Assembly: GCA_903930725.1 (NCBI GenBank)
Contig: CAIYZW010000670.1
Span: 1-9,597, forward strand
Direction: 5' to 3'
DNA: 9,597 bases
From: an uncultured Bacteroidota bacterium
GTDB lineage: Bacteria > Bacteroidota > Bacteroidia > Bacteroidales > 4484-276
In this document: positions 6,686-9,597 of the stretch, one piece after another
How positions within the stretch are numbered: the stretch's first letter is position 1
Layout: each line of letters opens with the position of its first letter
Position numbers and translations under genes: made by a program
Notes under the pieces: model-generated
The model's input: the letters and a program-made list of their open reading frames with translations, nothing else
Database searches by the model: none
Told to the model about the DNA's origin: nothing

Positions 6686-7411
6686 TTAAATGGCTTCAAG
6701 AATCCCTCTGATAGCCACCGAAGCACAAAAACAGCCAAAAATGGCCGGCATGTACGAAATGGTGCCGATAGTTGTGATTTTGTTCTGTTCGTTTTCGACA
6801 GCCAGAAATGATTCTTTTGAAACCGGCTCAGGCGAAAAAACTACATCAAAGCCTTTTCTTACGCCCAGACGGTGTAAACGTTTTCTGATTAAGTACGCCA
6901 GCCGGCAGCCGTTTGAATCCTCTACGGGCGCAATCCTGATTAATCCGGGATTAATTTTGCCACCAGCTCCCATCGAACTTACGAGCCGGTGGCCATGTTG
7001 CCGGGTGTGATAAATCAGAAAAACCTTTGGGGAAATCGTATCAATCGCATCAATTACAAAATCTGTTTTTACCGAAAGAACCTCTTCGGTGCGTTTATCT
7101 TTGAGATATTCATCCAAAACAACCAACTCGAGATCAGGATTGATGTCCAGAAGCCGATGAGCCATAAGTTCAGCTTTACGCTGGCCTTCGGTGCTTTTTA
7201 ATGCTAGCAACTGTCGGTTTCGGTTACTCGGAACAACCATATCGGCATCAATAATTGTCATTTTTCCCACACCGGCACGGCAAATTTGCTCGGCGGCATA
7301 GGCACCTACACCGCCAAGACCAGCAACTAAAACATGCGCCCGCGCAAGTTTTTCAATAGCTTCGGTACCCAGCAATAATTCGGTACGGCCAGTCCAATCT
7401 AACAATGTCAT
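6686..7411 (-). CDS. tcdA: tRNA threonylcarbamoyladenosine dehydratase (TcdA/CsdL)
   Basis: E1-like (ThiF/MoeB/UBA fold) enzyme of 241 residues. TcdA uses ATP to cyclise the t6A37 modification of ANN-decoding tRNAs to ct6A. Evidence: SRTELLLG-like start (RTELLLG, 9-15), nucleotide loop GLGGVGAYAAEQ (31-42), IIDADMV (53-59) followed by SNRNRQ (62-67) with the ATP-contacting Asn/Arg, DAIDT (121-125), the TcdA-typical SSMGAGGKINP (145-155), and GTISYMPAIFGC near the end (216-227). It lacks the CxxC zinc pairs and rhodanese domain of MoeB types, and its length suits TcdA. The ATG overlaps the tatD stop in an ATGA, implying translational coupling. The TrpF-like gene follows after 22 bp. Confidence 0.92.
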   Translation of the reverse strand: MTLLDWTGRTELLLGTEAIEKLARAHVLVAGLGGVGAYAAEQICRAGVGKMTIIDADMVVPSNRNRQLLALKSTEGQRKAELMAHRLLDINPDLELVVLDEYLKDKRTEEVLSVKTDFVIDAIDTISPKVFLIYHTRQHGHRLVSSMGAGGKINPGLIRIAPVEDSNGCRLAYLIRKRLHRLGVRKGFDVVFSPEPVSKESFLAVENEQNKITTIGTISYMPAIFGCFCASVAIRGILEAI

Positions 7412-8100
7412 AATTTGATTTTAAAGCAGTTTTCGAAATTTTGTAGTACAATAATTTTTAAATCTAAAATGCTACACCTTCTGATTCTTGCCGCCTGAGC
7501 ATAAATCTCCTCGATGCTGTTGCCCGAATCGTCGGTCTCTAAAAAAAAGCGATCTACAGGAATCAAACCAATAACCTGGCAAGCATTTGATTTTTCATTT
7601 AAAAGCGCATATCCAAACGACAGGTAAAAGCCTTGTCTGAGCAGGTTTTCGGCAATACTAATATTGTTATTAAAGCCATGAAAAATGAGCGTGGCATCGC
7701 TTCCCGATTTTTGATAAACCGAAATAATCTCGGGAAAAGCTTTAATGCAATGGATAATCAATGGTTTACCGGTGTTTCCTGAAATTTCGAGATGCCTCGT
7801 AAAGACCTGCTTCTGCAATTCAAAATCAACATTACAAAGTTTGTCGAGACCCGTTTCGCCAATGGCCAGCACCTGTTGGCTCGCTGCAATTTCGCTGATG
7901 GATGAAATTTCCCTCTCAAAGGTTAAACTGTTGATGTGCCAGGGATGCAATCCAACCGAAAATACGCCTTCTTTTATGTTTTCAAAAAGGTGAATATCCT
8001 TTGCAAATACATTTTCGATAGCCTGAATATTGGCAACGGAAACAATACGATGCGTGTGAATATCAATAAATGGTAATGCTGACAATGCTTTTTTGGGCAA
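7408..8100 (-). CDS. TatD-family metal-dependent hydrolase, short form, TTG start
   Basis: TIM-barrel metallohydrolase, 230 residues if started at the TTG at 8100. The divalent-metal ligands are all present: His15 and His17 in DIHTHR, Glu82 in GETGLD, His117 in IIHC, His141 in FHGF and Asp190 in LETDD. VGLHPWH (49-55) is also typical. TatD enzymes act as 3'-5' exonucleases or DNA repair nucleases; the real substrate here is not shown. It is shorter than the 260-residue E. coli protein and lacks the PYLAP segment after ETD, as do several Bacteroidota paralogues. No ATG precedes the metal motif, so the start is TTG at 8100 or TTG at 8085 (five residues shorter); an in-frame stop just upstream limits it. 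It overlaps tcdA by 4 bp and lies 57 bp after the DUF2339-like gene on the same strand. Confidence 0.88.
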   Translation of the reverse strand: MPKKALSALPFIDIHTHRIVSVANIQAIENVFAKDIHLFENIKEGVFSVGLHPWHINSLTFEREISSISEIAASQQVLAIGETGLDKLCNVDFELQKQVFTRHLEISGNTGKPLIIHCIKAFPEIISVYQKSGSDATLIFHGFNNNISIAENLLRQGFYLSFGYALLNEKSNACQVIGLIPVDRFFLETDDSGNSIEEIYAQAARIRRCSILDLKIIVLQNFENCFKIKL

Positions 8101-8105
8101 AGATA
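8098..8105 (-). promoter_or_regulatory. Possible -7 element overlapping the TTG start of tatD
   Basis: On the minus strand this reads TATCTTTG, an exact fit to TAnnTTTG, and its last three bases are the first candidate TTG start codon. If used as a promoter, the transcript would start inside the frame and the TTG at 8085 would be the translation start. No clear -33 TTTG was seen, so chance is a real possibility in this AT-rich gap. Confidence 0.3.
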
Positions 8106-8157
8106 AACTTTAGGCCGAAATAAAAGTTTTAAGAATTGTGACCACTTAAAATGAGGA

Positions 8158-9597
8158 TCACACAGGATCATCATCGCCGGCAGCCTTTTTGCGCCTTGTG
8201 TAATAAATCGAAATACCGATCGAAATTACCGCCAAAACCATAAATGCCAGAACCCGGTAAATCAAATCAATTTTTTGAAGATCAAAGATAAACAGGTAAA
8301 AAGCTGAAGCGGCAAAAGTGGAAATTGACATCCAGCGATACTTAATGTTTTGCAGTAAAATACTCATACCGAAATAAAGTAATGCCAGCGCCGTCCATGA
8401 GATCGTAACAAAACCATCAGGGACGATTTTATGCAGCGCGTAAAGCATCATGATAAACCCGATAATCATGTAAATATCCCGAAGAAAATCGGTTTTAATT
8501 TCAAGCCTTTTGCTTTGCCAGTGTAAAATTCGGGCGGTTACCAGCGAAACAATGGCAAACGAGAAATTTACGGTATTCAACGATTCCCCAACAGCTTTAT
8601 AGGTGATCAGCAACCCGATAAACATCAATAAATTCATAAAAACGATAAACTTTGAGCGGAACCACAAAGCCATCGAAACTACAAGCAGGCTTTCGAAAGC
8701 AAGCAACATAAAGGACGCCGGAAATCCCAGAACACCATAAACTGCAATGCTGAGGGCACTAAAACTATAGAGGGCATAAAGTGCGCGAATATTCTTCCAT
8801 TCGGTAAACATTTTCATAAATACCGAATAGGCAAAAGCAAAAACGAAAATTACTGTAAACAACCAAACATAGTCTTTCGGGAAAAAGGTAATCACATTCA
8901 AAAACAGAAGAAATGAAAACCCAATGCCATTCATAATGATCACCGAAATTACGAATTCGGGATTTACTTTATCTTTTGATTTGTAAAGGGCGGTAAGCGA
9001 AAAAATAAAAGCTATTGCAAATAAATAAATATGCCCGTAATTATGTGCTTTCAGGAGACCGAACTGATGTGTCATCATCGGATTATTAAATATCCAGATT
9101 ACCAGCGCGAGATAGATTAAAAACACCGAAAACCTGACTTGTTTCGATAAATCGTATCTGAAAAACAGAAACATCGAAGTGGCGGCAGCTAACGTGCATA
9201 GCGTTAGCATGATGTGCGTGGAGTTTGAGACCAGGGCAGTAAAAATGGTGAAAACCATGGCAATCACCGAAAAGAATTCGGATTTTTTACGAATGGCCAT
9301 ATAAAACTGCAGGGCCGAAACGATGGTAAGTAAAACAATTCCAACGGTTTCGTTCCCGATCAAAGGATTACCCGAAAAGAAATGCAGGCGCAGCGTGAAA
9401 TAATAAATCAAAAGATAACCGATTATTTCGAACATAAAAGCCATGTGTTTCAAAGATTGCCGGATTCGGTACGACAGGAAAAAAATTCCCGCCACAGCGG
9501 CAAAACCTACAAGGCTCGAAACGGCTGCATAGCCCCTTTTCGAAATGTATTCGGTTAAAAATGTGATCCCAAATAAAAGAACAAAGTTCCCCAGCCA
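8158..9597 (-). CDS. DUF2339-like polytopic membrane protein, 5' end outside window
   Basis: The frame is open from the window edge to the TGA at 8160-8158, giving 479 residues; the true start lies beyond 9597. A GTG at 9495 is internal, since 34 further codons upstream also read as membrane protein (WLGNFVLLFGITFLTEYI). Hydrophobic helices run along the whole length, about 16-17 by eye, with short charged loops and a basic tail (YYTRRKKAAG) then an acidic end (DDD). No catalytic motif is visible. The C-terminal part (LFIFDLQKIDLIYRVLAFMV) closely resembles the conserved end of DUF2339 inner-membrane proteins, which are large, repetitive and of unknown function. It precedes tatD by 57 bp on the same strand and may be cotranscribed with it, but a functional link is not evident. 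Confidence 0.75.
   Translation of the reverse strand, partial: WLGNFVLLFGITFLTEYISKRGYAAVSSLVGFAAVAGIFFLSYRIRQSLKHMAFMFEIIGYLLIYYFTLRLHFFSGNPLIGNETVGIVLLTIVSALQFYMAIRKKSEFFSVIAMVFTIFTALVSNSTHIMLTLCTLAAATSMFLFFRYDLSKQVRFSVFLIYLALVIWIFNNPMMTHQFGLLKAHNYGHIYLFAIAFIFSLTALYKSKDKVNPEFVISVIIMNGIGFSFLLFLNVITFFPKDYVWLFTVIFVFAFAYSVFMKMFTEWKNIRALYALYSFSALSIAVYGVLGFPASFMLLAFESLLVVSMALWFRSKFIVFMNLLMFIGLLITYKAVGESLNTVNFSFAIVSLVTARILHWQSKRLEIKTDFLRDIYMIIGFIMMLYALHKIVPDGFVTISWTALALLYFGMSILLQNIKYRWMSISTFAASAFYLFIFDLQKIDLIYRVLAFMVLAVISIGISIYYTRRKKAAGDDDPV

Noticed and set aside
8105..8129. 7-bp inverted repeat (AAACTTT / AAAGTTT) between the DUF2339-like gene and tatD
   Set aside because: AT-only apart from one pair, 11-nt loop and no T-run on the minus strand; not enough for a terminator or operator call.
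1..9597. Mobile elements, CRISPR arrays, rRNA, defence genes
   Set aside because: No direct repeats with regular spacers, transposase or integrase motifs, terminal inverted repeats or rRNA-like sequences were seen.

Overview
The window looks like a chromosomal, mostly housekeeping stretch from a member of the Bacteroidota, probably a Bacteroidales or Marinilabiliales type marine or anaerobic bacterium. The lineage call rests on four things. A GldD gliding-motility lipoprotein is found only in this phylum. The short (463-residue) arginine decarboxylase-like protein and the TPR sensor histidine kinase are of types common there. Candidate promoters have the Bacteroidota -7 element TAnnTTTG. Start codons lack clear Shine-Dalgarno sequences. 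No rRNA, clear tRNA, insertion sequence, phage gene or CRISPR array was seen.

Layout. (a) Positions 1-2652, minus strand: a periplasmic-TPR, membrane-anchored histidine kinase is followed after 42 bp by metF (methylenetetrahydrofolate reductase), whose 3' end leaves the window. (b) Positions 2653-2789 are a divergent promoter region with one -7 element facing each way. (c) Plus strand: ssb, ended by a strong intrinsic terminator, then gldD, then a fold-type III PLP decarboxylase (speA-like). The last has its own promoter and a 12-bp hairpin at about the predicted transcription start. (d) Positions 5797-5976 are a convergent intergenic region. (e) Positions 5977-9597, minus strand: a DUF2339-like polytopic membrane protein (5' end outside the window), a TatD-family hydrolase, tcdA (t6A dehydratase) and a TrpF-like protein. 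tatD and tcdA overlap by ATGA, tcdA and the TrpF-like gene are 22 bp apart, and these three are very probably one operon.

The genes serve separate core functions: one-carbon metabolism, DNA replication and repair, type IX secretion and gliding, polyamine synthesis, and tRNA modification. I see no convincing new multi-gene system. The items most worth a second look are the TrpF-like protein, which keeps the catalytic Asp but has Ala in place of the catalytic Cys and sits outside any trp operon; the hairpin at the start of the speA-like transcript; the exactly 40-residue spacing of the kinase TPRs; and the absence of gldE between ssb and gldD.
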